A stretch of 64,000 nucleotides of DNA from Pyronema omphalodes (lineage: Eukaryota; Ascomycota; Pezizomycetes; Pezizales; Pyronemataceae), in contig JAJJXM010000068.1 in the NCBI GenBank assembly GCA_024516155.1, forward strand, positions 62,001-126,000, written 5' to 3'. The position numbers were made by a program, and so were the translations under genes. Below, piece after piece: positions 32,701-43,626 of the stretch. The stretch's first letter is position 1; the number at the start of each line of letters is the position of its first letter. The notes beneath the pieces are model-generated. The model had not been told where the DNA came from. It ran no database searches and worked only from the letters and a program-made list of their open reading frames with translations.

Positions 32701-33131
32701 GATGACACAGCGATTGGGCAGGCAAAGGGGGACTAGAGATCTCGGTATGGTGTAGAGTTTTGTCTGGGGGTCCCACTGGTTGTAGATATTGATGAGGTAA
32801 AATGAAGAGATGAGTGGAGTTTGTACTTCCAGGATCTGAATTTCGGGGTCAGGGCAAATGTCAGGGCTGTGGGTGACGTGTAGGAGGGGTTCAGGCGGGT
32901 CACGTATGCCACCGTCCTGACAGTTGCACCACGGGGAGCAGTGGGGTAGATGGTGATGAAGTTGGGATGGGTGGTTATAAAACGGGAGTCTTTTTTGTTA
33001 GCTTCTTGGATGAGGATTATGTCCGCTATGCGGTCAGCGGAGTTCAATAGTGTATTCAGGGCATTTCTGCTCCTGTTTATATTGTGTGATATAATATTTA
33101 TGGTGGCTGCTGATTTCTCCTGTCTATGCAT
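29727..33131 (-). pseudogene. LINE-1 ORF2: endonuclease, reverse transcriptase, RNase H
   Basis: ORF2 reads leftwards from ATG 33,131. Endonuclease: NIISHNINRSRNALNTLL, ILIQEAN, PRGATVRTVAYVTR, then ITGRMNTHHPFW in another frame. RT (31,895-30,525): KKAPGPDGITFLYLRK, FLDVRGAVDNLS, GILQGTPSSPILFLLY and the catalytic box YIDDVAVV. RNase H (30,306 to the Gypsy-2 border): IAYTDGSQLAGSTG, DAELKAIEECL, IFTDNQAAI and GNEEADRPAK, so its four acidic residues are kept. Frame changes near 32,730, 31,900 and 30,520 break the gene. The layout and RNase H fit Tad/I-type LINEs. Confidence 0.85.
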
Positions 33132-35058
33132 CGGTAATCATAGCGGAGTCAGCATGTTGGTCGGCATGCGTTGGGCGAGTTGTTCGAGTTTTTACCCATG
33201 ATGCTCTTACCACTGCAAGTCCCACAGGGGATTTGGGTTGGAATGCCGGGTGGTTCACATCATTATGTTGCTCGGATGTGCAGTTGAAGCATTTGGGGGG
33301 GGAGTTGGCGCAGCTCTTGCCGGCTCGGGTGGGGCATTCAGGGCAGCGGTGGAGGTCTGTGGGGTGGGGTTCGGCGCAAAAAGCGCATACTGGGTTTGCG
33401 GTGTTTGGGCAGATGGCATGGTGGTGGCCGAACCGGAGGCAACGGCGGCACTGGTCGGTCGGTCGGGCCGAGTGATACTCGGTGACCTTGCAAGGTTCGT
33501 ACCGGATGATTACTTTCATGCGTTTGAGCCTTCGAGCACCATCGGCAGAGGTCAGTGCTATCACCACGCTGGAGGCCATCTTGCCGATTCTCTTATCTGG
33601 GTGTGTGATATATCTGGGGGTTGGACGAGGTGGACGCCGTTATTACACTCTATTACAGCTTGTAGAGCTGTCATACCTTCGGGGGTGTCGGGGCAGACGT
33701 CAAGGGGAATGCTGTGGACAGTTAATTCATGCCACTTTTCAGCGATGCGGGGGTTGTCGAGGGTCATGTGCACGGATTATGCGGCCTCGTACGTCAGTGG
33801 TAAAAATTGAACAACTTCAGTGTGGGTGTTGCTGGGGGGGAAGGTCAGGTTGACGCTACCATTGGCACTTTTCCGGACGGTCACTACGCTTACGTGGGGG
33901 GGTGCCTCAGCGTCACGTAGCGCCCCATTCATCATGTTGCCTACCTGGACTTTGGTGTCGTCGGTGAGGTTTTCGGGGTCGGGGCAGGGGATAACCACGC
34001 TTACGGGGCGAGGGTTTGGTTCTTTGGGGGGGATTCACCAGGGGATGGGGGGGGTGCGTTAGGAGGATGCAGGGGCGGTGTTCTTTTTCTTGGCGGCGTT
34101 CTGTTCGGTTTTGTAAAATGGGCTACCAGCGACATTGGGACCTGTCCAGGCCGCTTCACTTGCGGGGCGGGGAAACACGGGGGAAGGGGGAACAGGGATG
34201 TTGTTTCTGGTGAGGGCTCCTCGGCTGCGAAAGCAGCGGGTTTTCCAGTAGTTGATGAGGGCAGCGGATTGGGCATTGTCAGGGGGATTGGGGAGCGGGG
34301 AGGGTTCCTTCGGGGTTGAGGATTTGTAGTTCGGGATCAGGGTGCAGAGCATGTCTTGGGTCTCAAGCATGATTGCTCTGTCCCTGTCCATTGTTCGGAA
34401 AGCCTTCGTGATTCGTTCGTTGGTGTGGCGGTCGGTTTCTCGAACGGCGTCGGCATAGGTGGCAACTGCTGATAGGAGGTGCTCGGCAACGGCGACAGGT
34501 AGGGTCATCGTGTCTGTGCGGCGTCCGGCTCAAACGGTTTGGAGAGCGTCTGCAATCCCGGATTCGTATACGGGGGCGTGTTTAGAGGAGGCGTTGGTGG
34601 TGGACGGAGCGGCGCGTTTGAGTGGGTTGGCGGTCAGGGCAGGTGTGTCACGTAGACTGAGAGTCTGTTGCATGCGGGGGGGCGTGACTGGAGGGGCTCT
34701 GTTTCAGGGGGTCGGTTCGGGGATGGTGGTACGGCAAATTGGCGAGGGGGTGGGAGATGCGTCATCCATTTCGCTTGATTTGGAGTCCGGTGCATGTCGT
34801 CATCGGCGTCACGTGCGGCGTGCGGCTCTGCGTTGGTGTGACTGCCGAGGGTGGTCGCCGTGAGGGGGTGTTTGTGGAGGCGATTGGTTTTTTCCTCGCC
34901 ACAGAGGATCGGGGGCCCATCGGTGCTTGAGATGAGGAAGAGGAGGTTTGGAGGGATGGGGATAACTTGGAGTTCGACGAGAGGAGTGGTTGTGGTGGTG
35001 GGGTGTTGATGGATGCCTGAGTCGGCGGCAGCTGCAGGGTCCGCATCTCTGCCGTCAC
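33124..35058 (-). pseudogene. LINE-1 ORF1, Gag-like nucleic-acid-binding protein
   Basis: Fragments in changing frames. A Pro/Ser-rich N-terminus (35,058-34,762), a helical part (AEHLLSAVATYADAVRETDR, 34,508 down), an RRM-like stretch (VSVVTVRKSANGSVNLTFPP, about 33,998-33,777), then 33,579-33,124 with three Cys/His clusters: CRRCLRFGHHHAIC (CX2CX4HX4C), a CAFC-H-C cluster and CFNCTSEQHND. At least three frameshifts and one stop inactivate it. Its stop overlaps the ORF2 start in ATGCATAG (33,131-33,124), an arrangement used by several LINEs to translate ORF2 by termination-reinitiation. Confidence 0.75.
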
Positions 35059-35427
35059 CGTTTGCGCGACGAAAACGAGGGGACCTGATCTGAAGCCTCG
35101 GTGACTAGGTAATTTGGGTGAGCTTATGACTATGCCGCACGAAAATCAGAGGATTTCGGTGTGGTTGTGGCTGTAGGTGGGCGGGGGTCGAAGCCGAGGT
35201 GGTGTGTGTTTGACGGGTCAAAATAAATGGTGGAACCTTATTATTTTATAGATGCCAACTGCAATGCGAGGACCCTGCTACTTTCCCAAGCGGAATTGTG
35301 ACGTCTGTAAGTGCCTGAAACATCCTGAATGCCATCGACCTCAAAATACAGTTTTCGGCCACTGCTCAGTTCCCAGCTCGCTCTGTTGCAATCGCTAGTG
35401 GTTACTGCATGATCCGGGTAACCTGGT

Positions 35428-35556
35428 TTCGGCACAGCTTAAGACTTTCCAACGTTGAAGTTATTTACAAGGTTATCTTCAGCCAACTCAAGGTTGAATG
35501 ATTGAGAAGAGCCCTCAGGTTCTCCATAACCTATCTGTCCCTCTTTCGCCGTTACA
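35428..35556 (+). repeat. LTR-B relic, terminal fragment
   Basis: Matches 20,594-20,721: both contain CACAGCTTAAGA, GGTTATCTTCAG and GAGAAGAGCCCTCAGG, and end CCGTTACA. The sequence upstream (35,230-35,427) does not align with the other copy, so this is a truncated LTR end. LINE-1 lies immediately to the left. Confidence 0.6.
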
Positions 35557-36213
35557 GTCATAAAGCCGGTTTGTTATCGTGGGGGTTCACTTCCATGTAC
35601 AGTATGCATGGAATTGCAATGAATAATATGATGATCCTCTCACACTGCAGCTGAATCTCTGGTCTAAAGCTCCTTCTCATTGAAAAACATCATTGACTGA
35701 AGAGTAATGGGTTTTTTATACCTTTCTTTTTGCACATCATCGCAAGATTTCTGGCATTTCATGCAATGCCATCTCAATCAACCAGAGCTTTATTGCATGC
35801 AGTGTGAGTGAGGATCGTGGAGTACAGTAAAACCTGTCCACAACGGTAGGGTCTCGAATGGAAACATCTACTGGTATTCCAAGGAGACCGTTGTGAGGGA
35901 CGGGCTTGGTCCGAGTATGAGGTGCGAGTGACTGTAGGTGACTAGTAAAGGCCCGGGTGTATTTGTTTTCATTTTGCGAGATCAAGGACATAAATAAAGT
36001 ACGATGTTGATATACAGACCCCTTATATCCTCCTAAAGTAATCTTGCAATCAGGACTGCTGCAGTTTGTTTGCTGCAGACAACCGTTCCTCCTGTGCTTT
36101 GACCTGTATTGCCCGGATAAAGTGGCTGATCTTTGGATTACGGTACGCCGTATCATGTTGCGGGTCCGAGAGTGGGGGTTCCTCCAATCCAGCGATAACT
36201 TTGGTAAGTGAAA

Positions 36214-37900
36214 CTACCGGGGGTATCTGTGGTGCCCCAACTGCTTGAGAAGGACTCTCTCCCGCTGGTGCTTCCTGATAGGTAGCGATAATATGTCCCT
36301 AGCCACGTTAACAACACACCGATGAGAAATTTCATTTAGAACAAGATCACACACCTCAATGTCCTCGAGTAAGTCTTCAATTTGCTCCTCAACTGGATTC
36401 AGAAAATTAGAAATGGCCATGACATTTCTAGTCGTCCAATTATGGTCTTGGAGGAAATCATATGAAACACTAACCTGCCGCTGAATAGCAGCAAGTTTCT
36501 CCGGCTCTCCACCCTGCTCCCCGGCTCCTGGCTCCTCTTCTACAACATCTTCCACCTCAAGAATACTTTAAGATAGAATGTTATGAGCCACCCACTGTGT
36601 TGGCTGGAACACGTTCACAATGCTTTTCATGCAGCAGTTGAAGATTGTTGTGTCTTGAATTCCATTTTGCCAAGCACAAATTGCCCACTCAATCGCTTGT
36701 AAGATAGTAACCTGAGGCAGTGGTATATCATGGCAATATGTATTGAGCAGATGAAATTGCCAGGCAAGGAACGCATTCCGAACATGCGCTTTCCATGTAC
36801 ATATAATGCCATGATCATCAGGTTGGCAGGGTGAGGTTGTGTTTGGTGAAAGTCGAACAACCCGGACATTCGACAACATGGTAACACTGTCAAGCTGTCC
36901 AACTGCAGCTTTTTGAGCAGAAAAAATCTCCAATAACAAAGCTGTGTGATGATTTTGACGGACCATGCAGCTATTGATGTCTTGAAGGAAATCTATCATG
37001 ATGTCTGTGCGCATCCATGCGTTTCTGTTGGCAAGATAAAAACAATCAAATGCTTCTCTACAGACATTTCTAGAGCAACGCGATTGGCGTGACGAGCCAA
37101 TGATCCACAGAGGATACCTCTCGGAACTGTCTCCATTTGCAGTAACACGAACTGTCAAATACGTCTTGTCTTTTTTCCTTCCGGCCATCCGTTCAGTTGT
37201 AATGCCGCAGTCCGGCTGCATCCGATGATACAGCCCCGCCTCATCTGCATTGAAAATGTTGTGCAGCTCCTTGTTTGAGACAATACGGCGTACCTCTTGC
37301 ATTGGCCTTTCAGCCGCAGCAATCGGAGCACTGCCTGCTTTTCCATGCCAGTGGTATTGCTTCACACCGTACTGGAGTTTCCAACCTTTCAGCCAGACAT
37401 TCGAGGATCTTGACATATGTGCACCAGGATACAGTTGTGGAAACAGCGGTTTTGCTTTGTCACACAAGGTGGGCCTGGTAATTGTAGTGTAGCGTTGAAC
37501 TGACTTCAGCCAAACGAAGAGGGAAACCTGGAGTTGCGGATATTGAACGGCACGGACATGCTGACAGCTGAGGTTACGCGAGGTCAGATAAATCGACCCA
37601 TTTCTTCAGACCTCAGCTATAGTTGACAGGCTAATGGTCTGCATACCACAGAGGCCTTCATTGATTATTTGCACCAGCATGCAGCCATCGAGGAAATACC
37701 TTCTGCGGATGCTCTGCCTCCCAATGAATTTTCACCTCCCCCCACACCGGTTCCTTCCCATGCTTCTGGGTGTAGTCCCCTGCAAACTCACACAGCACTT
37801 TCTTTTCGCTGTAACTCCATGTTTGGTGCGCTCTATTTATCTTCATGTTGATAAGCTGGTGAAGACTAGAATGATGGGAGTGGATTCTTTCCGGCAGCAC
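36214..37900 (-). pseudogene. pogo/Tigger-like transposase, degenerate
   Basis: Reading leftwards: an N-terminal DNA-binding region (WSYSEKKVLCEFAGDY, 37,840 down), an HTH_Tnp_Tc5-like helix segment (VQYPQLQVSLFVWLKSVQR, about 37,540), then the DDE_1 catalytic domain: FNADEAGLYHRM (first Asp), LLLEIFSAQKA where the second Asp is replaced by Glu, and NTTSPCQPDDHGII (third Asp). TAA 36,568-36,570 interrupts the frame; it continues as SILEVEDVVEEEPG to 36,214. The stop fits CAA-to-TAA. Stops between 37,480 and 37,660 break the N-terminal half. It is non-functional. Confidence 0.8.
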
Positions 37901-38302
37901 ACGGTGGATGAAAAGATTTTCATAGCGCTATACCGCTATGTGCCTAGCCACATCTTTAGCATCAACCTTTTGTAATGGTATTCTGGAACATTTTCCGGTC
38001 AGCCGTCGAAAGCCAGTACACTTCACCTTGGCATTTTCCCACCGCTAACGTTTCGCTCAAATTTCCTATGTGGGAAACTTCAGAGAACTATTGCGGCTTC
38101 AAGCCCCCCTTTCATCGTGACCCTGGCACCTCACTAGCCCGCGGGCTTCCCTTGCTCTGGGGAAACCTTCTCCAGCCAGCGGCATGCGCTGCATTCTTCC
38201 TCCCCGAGACCCCGCGGTCAACTAGAAGGCAATATCTTTGCAACCCCCCGGTGTGATGCTTGGGGCACCCCCAGCCCTTCGGCCATCCGGTGTTCCTCCG
38301 CT

Positions 38303-39870
38303 GTGCATGCTCGTCTCCAACAGGCTTCAGGAGGACGAGCCCTCATTGATCAACCCCTCGAAGAGGAGGGCCGCGCGTACGACAAACGCGAACAATGTGG
38401 AGGCGACGCACCCTCAGTCGTGTCCCTCATTGACCCGGAGTATGTCCTGAGCCTTGGAAAGTGGCTGGACGGCCTTGACAAACGCGTTACTGCCCTCGAG
38501 GCGTAGGACACCTGTCTTCGTGACATCAACCATCAACCCTGCGATGACTCGCTGAAGTATAGGCCAAACCTGCCCCGCCTGCCTCCCGAGCATCCCGCCC
38601 CGGTCAGCGACCAACCACCGCTCTGCTCTGCCCACCCATGCAAATCACCATCTGTCCCACCATCGCTGGGGTTACTGCAGCCAGTGCTAGCCTTCCTGCT
38701 ACTCCGCCTGTCCCCGCCACGACTTGAGCAAACAACCAGTCGCGCCATGCAGAGGACGTCCAACGACGCGCTGGCAGGGCACACGCCCCCGCCACCAACC
38801 TCCCGTCACAGGTCAGCCGTCTCATCTTCTCTGGTCATTCCGCCGCTGTGCCCTGCTCCCAGCCTATAGACGTATACACAGCAGAAACAATCAACTGCCT
38901 GTGGTATAAGAAGGGCCCCAGGTTCAACACGTACTGACAGTAACGCGTAATGCTAAAGGGACTGTGACAGCCCTCACCGTGGCCGGAGTAGGCGCGGTAA
39001 CACTCCTGCGTCTTGACCGCAATGAAGTCATCAACGCTGTCCGCGAAATGGACCCTGGCATTACGTTTGTAGAGGAGCTGAAGGGGTGGGTCGCCCTCAA
39101 GGTGCGCAGTGTACCACTCAATCATTTCTTGGATGAAGGGTCTCATGGAGTGCAAGAGCTCCAGGTGGAAATCCCGGCGAACAACGAGCAGGTGGAGGAG
39201 CTTCCCAACGTTCACTGGTCAGGTAACATTAAAGATATCCGTCAACGCTCACGTTGTGGAGCTACACACAGCTCGTCAGCCGTGCTTTTCATGGGAAGCT
39301 CTGCCTCTGCACATCTGTTGATGTCTAAAGGTGTGCAGGTGAGCAGTTGCCGCCACCGTGCGGAGCTCTACGTCTTCGAGGGCCCGGACAGCCAATGCTC
39401 CGGGTGACTCAAGTGGGGACACGTCCGGAAACGCTGCTCTACTGCGATGTCCTCCGGTGTGCTGTCTGCGCCTTCACCCACCCTGCAGTGAAACACCCGG
39501 CCTGCTCCTTCGCTTGATGCAGCAAGCCTATGGGCTCTGGGTGTTCCTACTCTCTCCCAGAACCAAAGTGTGCTAACTGAGGAGAAGAAAACTTTGCAAA
39601 TGACGCGCATACCCTGACCATGACACTGCCATTGGAGCTGCCCACCTCGCCCGCTGGCTTCACCTGAACCTCGCTACCTCTGACGCTCTAACCTCGAACG
39701 CAGCCGCCGCCCCCTCTCCCTCTTTCTGCCTGTTCCCGTCCCCGCTGTTCAAAGAGCCAGCTTCCCCGACCCCTCCGGTGGGTGTTAACCCCCTCCTTGT
39801 CCTGATGGACACTGACACCAAACTCACCTCCTCCGGGCGGTCGACCGATGCTGGTCAGCCTATGGAACCT
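38303..39870 (+). pseudogene. LINE-2 ORF1, Gag-like
   Basis: Degenerate Gag-like ORF. 38,964-39,407 carries an RRM-like fold signature (RNEVINAVREMDPGITFVEELKG). A zinc knuckle near 39,390-39,435 reads C-S-G-stop-L-K-W-G-H-V-R-K-R-C: its second Cys codon is TGA (one base from TGC/TGT). Cys-rich pieces in other frames follow. A Ser/Thr/Pro-rich tail ends shortly before the ORF2 start at 39,873. Confidence 0.6.
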
Positions 39871-42800
39871 GAATGATGAGGAACATTCAGGTCCTACAGC
39901 TCAACTGCTGTAAGAGCGGTGAGGTCCTTACGGCAGTAATGGAGAGTGGTAGAGAGTTGGGAGCGGACCTCGTCCTGGTTCAGGAGCCGCGTGAGTTCCA
40001 GGGTTGGATACACCCCACGTTCAATTTTGTGTGGGGGGAAAGGGTTGTCGCTGTGATTATGTCAGACTTTGCTTTTAACATACAGCCCCGGAGGACCTGG
40101 CGGCGGCGAGCGACGGAGATTTTTAGGTACTAGATGTCGCCAGCACCATCAGCTACGGATAGTGAATGTGTACGATGCTCCTTGTCACTCGAACGGAGCG
40201 AGACCAGCTAGGAATGTAGAATGGACGTTCAACATTACTTCAGGAACGGTTCTGGCATGCAACTTCCATGCTCATAACCAACGGTGGCGACCCTGGTGCA
40301 ACGCACTGCTCCAGCGTACCATCCTGGGGCCCCTGATGGATGCCAATGGGCTGCGTTACGTAGGTGATGGATTCGAAACAGATCAGCAGACAGGGCAGCT
40401 ATGATAGAGCGTTACTGACGTGGTGCCAGCAACGACGGATTTGGCAACAGCGGTGCAGGCTTCGCGGCTGGATGCGCCTGAACATGCTACAATGTTGGAC
40501 TTGGCCGCGCTGTGGTGGGCGGTTCCTAGGGTCATAGTCCCGGAGGATTTTGAAACGCCTACGCAAAGTCAGGCTGTGCAGAAATGGTTGGAAGATGAGG
40601 AGGGACAGGTCCCCGCAGCGTGAGATTGGCCCCATCGAAGCGAATGCAGACTGCTCCTCACAGACCACAGTGTGGAAGATAAGGTGCAGGGAGAAGTGGT
40701 ATGGATAAGTGAGGAACGTACTGAGCTGCTGGAAGCTGGCGCGAGGAAGGTTCGGCAACACAGCGTGATCAAGGTGTGGTGGTGCAACGAGATGAAGGGA
40801 AGCATGCACGTGGTAGTGGCGGACTCAGCGGGCAGTCAAGGAAGGATGTCCCTCGATAGACATCGAACTCTGTTTGCGCAACCTCTATCATTCTTTCGCT
40901 GCGGAGGAAAACACGTAGCTGTTGGGTTGCGTTCATTCCCACAACTGACGGTGACGTCATGTGGACAGCATTGTGCATGACACAGCCATACACTGCGACG
41001 GTGGTAGGTCCACTCAGAGACGAAGAAGGGGATCCGGCGGAAGAAGATCAAGACAAACGAAGAATGCTTGCGGAGGATTCCTTCCCCCCTCCCCCCCCCC
41101 CCCAACCGTTCCCCGGCCCTCCCCGGCCCGCAGGCCACCCTGCAAACCTGTGGCAATCGGTGTCTTTAGCCACCGTTACCTCTGCCTTGTTGCAACAAAG
41201 CAACAAGGAAGGTCCTGGCACAGACTCCCTGGGTGTCCCCATCATCAAAGCATTACTCTCGTGGGACCCCGGCCATGTAGAGGCTATGGTTAAACACTGT
41301 CGACGCCTAGGATACCACCAGCGCGATTGAAATGTCGGGAAGGGCATGTGTGTTCCAAAGCTGAGGAAGCCAAGCTCCACGCGGTGGAAAACCTTCGACA
41401 TCATATCGTTGCTCAGCTGACTAGGCAAGCTGGTTGAGAAGGTGGTAGCGGTACTGCTTGGGCAGGAAGCGGAGCCAACGGGCAAACTGCAGGTAGGGCG
41501 GTTGGGAGGTCGTGCAGGAAGATCAGCAGTGTTTAGGGCAGCAGAGGTGGTCGGAGCTGTAGAGGCTGCGTGGGAGACAAACTGTTAGCATGGGCTCACC
41601 CTGATGGACGTCCAAGGTGCCTGCCACACCGTGAATAGCACCTACCTGACAAATAACCTGTGCAGACAAGCCTTCAACGAAAATCTCGGGACCTCGGTCA
41701 CCAGCTCCTTGGAGGGCTGGAGGGTGACAATGTTCCTCACAGGTGACTCCGGGGATCCCATCGACACAAACACGGGCCTCCCTCAAGGCTTCCCAGTGTC
41801 ACTAATTTTGTTCCTGCTGTATATCAACAATTTGGTGCGGTTGGTTGAAGAAGAAGTTGAAGCCGCGATCGGTCTATATTTCGTTGCTGCTGTCACCTAC
41901 CCGGTGTCAGGCACGTCAGGGACTGATGTCACCGCTAAGGTCAACAAGTGTGGGTACCTGTCTTCCGTGTGGAGCGTCGCCAACATGGTGGTGTTCGAAT
42001 CCAAAAAAACAGAAGCGATTCTTTTTTCTGGTCGCCGCTCCCCTCCCAACTGCGAGTCCCTGACGGTAATGGTGGGAACTCACTCCATCCACTATTCCGA
42101 AAATTCCATTCACTGGCTGGGTTACTGGCTAGACACCATGCTGACATTCAAGAACCACTGTTGAAAGTGGCTCTCCCGAACTACACAACAGCAGGCCCAA
42201 ATCACGCGCTTGTGTCGTCAATGCGTGCTCCCCAGGTGCAGCACCGCGAATTTCCAACAAGCAGTGGGGCAATCCGTCATCACCTACTGAATGAAGATAA
42301 ACACCGCTCGTGGCCCTCCCTCTTGGGACTGTGATCACCTTCCCCATCTCCAATTCATATGAAACAAGCAGGCACGGGCCATCACGGCGGCTTCCGCACC
42401 ACCCTCTCAGCATTCTTGCAGCAGAAAGCGTGACGCGTCCCGCCGAGTCCCTCGTACACCGTTGAGAAGCCCGCTTTCAGGCAAGGCTATTCACTCGCTC
42501 CGGCCCCCCAGGATGCCAGCCGCCCACTTTGACTGCAGCAGTTATCCGCCAGATAACCCAATGTGCAGCTACCCAATCAGACTTCTAACGTGTCCAAGAA
42601 GTCTTCCCTCCTCCTTCTTCGCCTTGCCTGTGCTCAGTGATCATTGCACATAGACACGAGGCAGCAGCGTCTGCTTGGCAGTGGAGCAATCGGGACACCG
42701 CCTACGTGTGGACCGATGGGTCACGCATGGAAAACGTTTCCAGGTCTGGCGTCATCCGCTAGATTCATGGTGTTCTCACCTCCTCCTCCCTGTGTGTAGG

Positions 42801-43626
42801 TGGACATTGAGAAGTTTACAATGGAGAACTGCAGGCCATACTGATGGCCTTGTGCGACTACTTGGACAGCCATCACCATTCGGTGGTTTGCCCCCCCTCC
42901 CGCCACACTCCTCACAATCTTCCCGGACGCCCAGGCAGCGCTACAAAGGTCAATCACCAAGGCGCCCGGCCCTGCTCAAATCCTGGAACACCTAACAGCA
43001 GCAGAGGTTGCGAAACTCCGCACCTTCAATGGCATCACGGTAGACATTCGGTCGGTACTGGGTCACAGCCACATTCTGGAGATTGCAGCTGCAGACGTAG
43101 CAGCCAAGCTGGGTAGGCGTTACCGCTGCCTCGCCCCTCCCCTCCGCGGTTGTGTGAACCATGTTTGCTCCCCCTGCCCCTGGACATTGCAGGCGCATGT
43201 CAACTGCGCAGCAACGGAGCAGCCCAAGGACATTGCTGAAAAATTGGTGCATCAGCACGCTGACCTCAGCCTGTCCTACCGACCTCGGAAAAAGTGGAGC
43301 ATAAGTGAGGGGCTAAAATCTATGCCAAAACATCGCACAGCGGTGTTTTACCAGGTCCCTTCCGGACATGCGTTGATCAGTTTGCACCTTCTCCTCATTG
43401 GAAAACGAGACTCCGTTCGCTGTTGGTGGTGCAATTCCGGAGAGCACCGAACGCAAGGTCACCCGTCCGGGGACTGCAACAGATGGCAACGGGAGTATGA
43501 AGTACCCATACAAGGGGTGGACAGGATTACTAGTAAGGTGCGGCGATGGCGAGGCAGGCTCAACTTGGTGGAGATTTCCGCACATGATGGGCTTACTAAA
43601 GCGATCATGGAGTTCCTGGCAGCCAC

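Larger units (their letters stand above)
22306..35220 (-). mobile_element. LINE-1: Tad/I-type non-LTR retrotransposon, split by Gypsy-2
   Basis: Minus-strand LINE with ORF1 (Gag-like, zinc knuckles), ORF2 (AP endonuclease, RT, RNase H, C-terminal zinc finger), a 3' UTR and a poly(A) tail seen as 23 T's at 22,306-22,328, preceded on the minus strand by AATAAA. Gypsy-2 is inserted at 23,443-29,726 between RNase H and the zinc-finger tail. Several frameshifts make both ORFs non-functional. The 5' limit (about 35,100-35,230) is not marked by a clear target duplication and is approximate. Confidence 0.85.

Noticed and set aside
38240..38260. TGCAAC on both sides of LINE-2 as a target-site duplication
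   Set aside because: Only six bases match and the LINE 5' end is not defined, so chance cannot be excluded.
41087..41104. C-run in LINE-2 as an i-motif or G-quadruplex control element
   Set aside because: A single homopolymer run within a dead LINE; there is nothing to suggest function.
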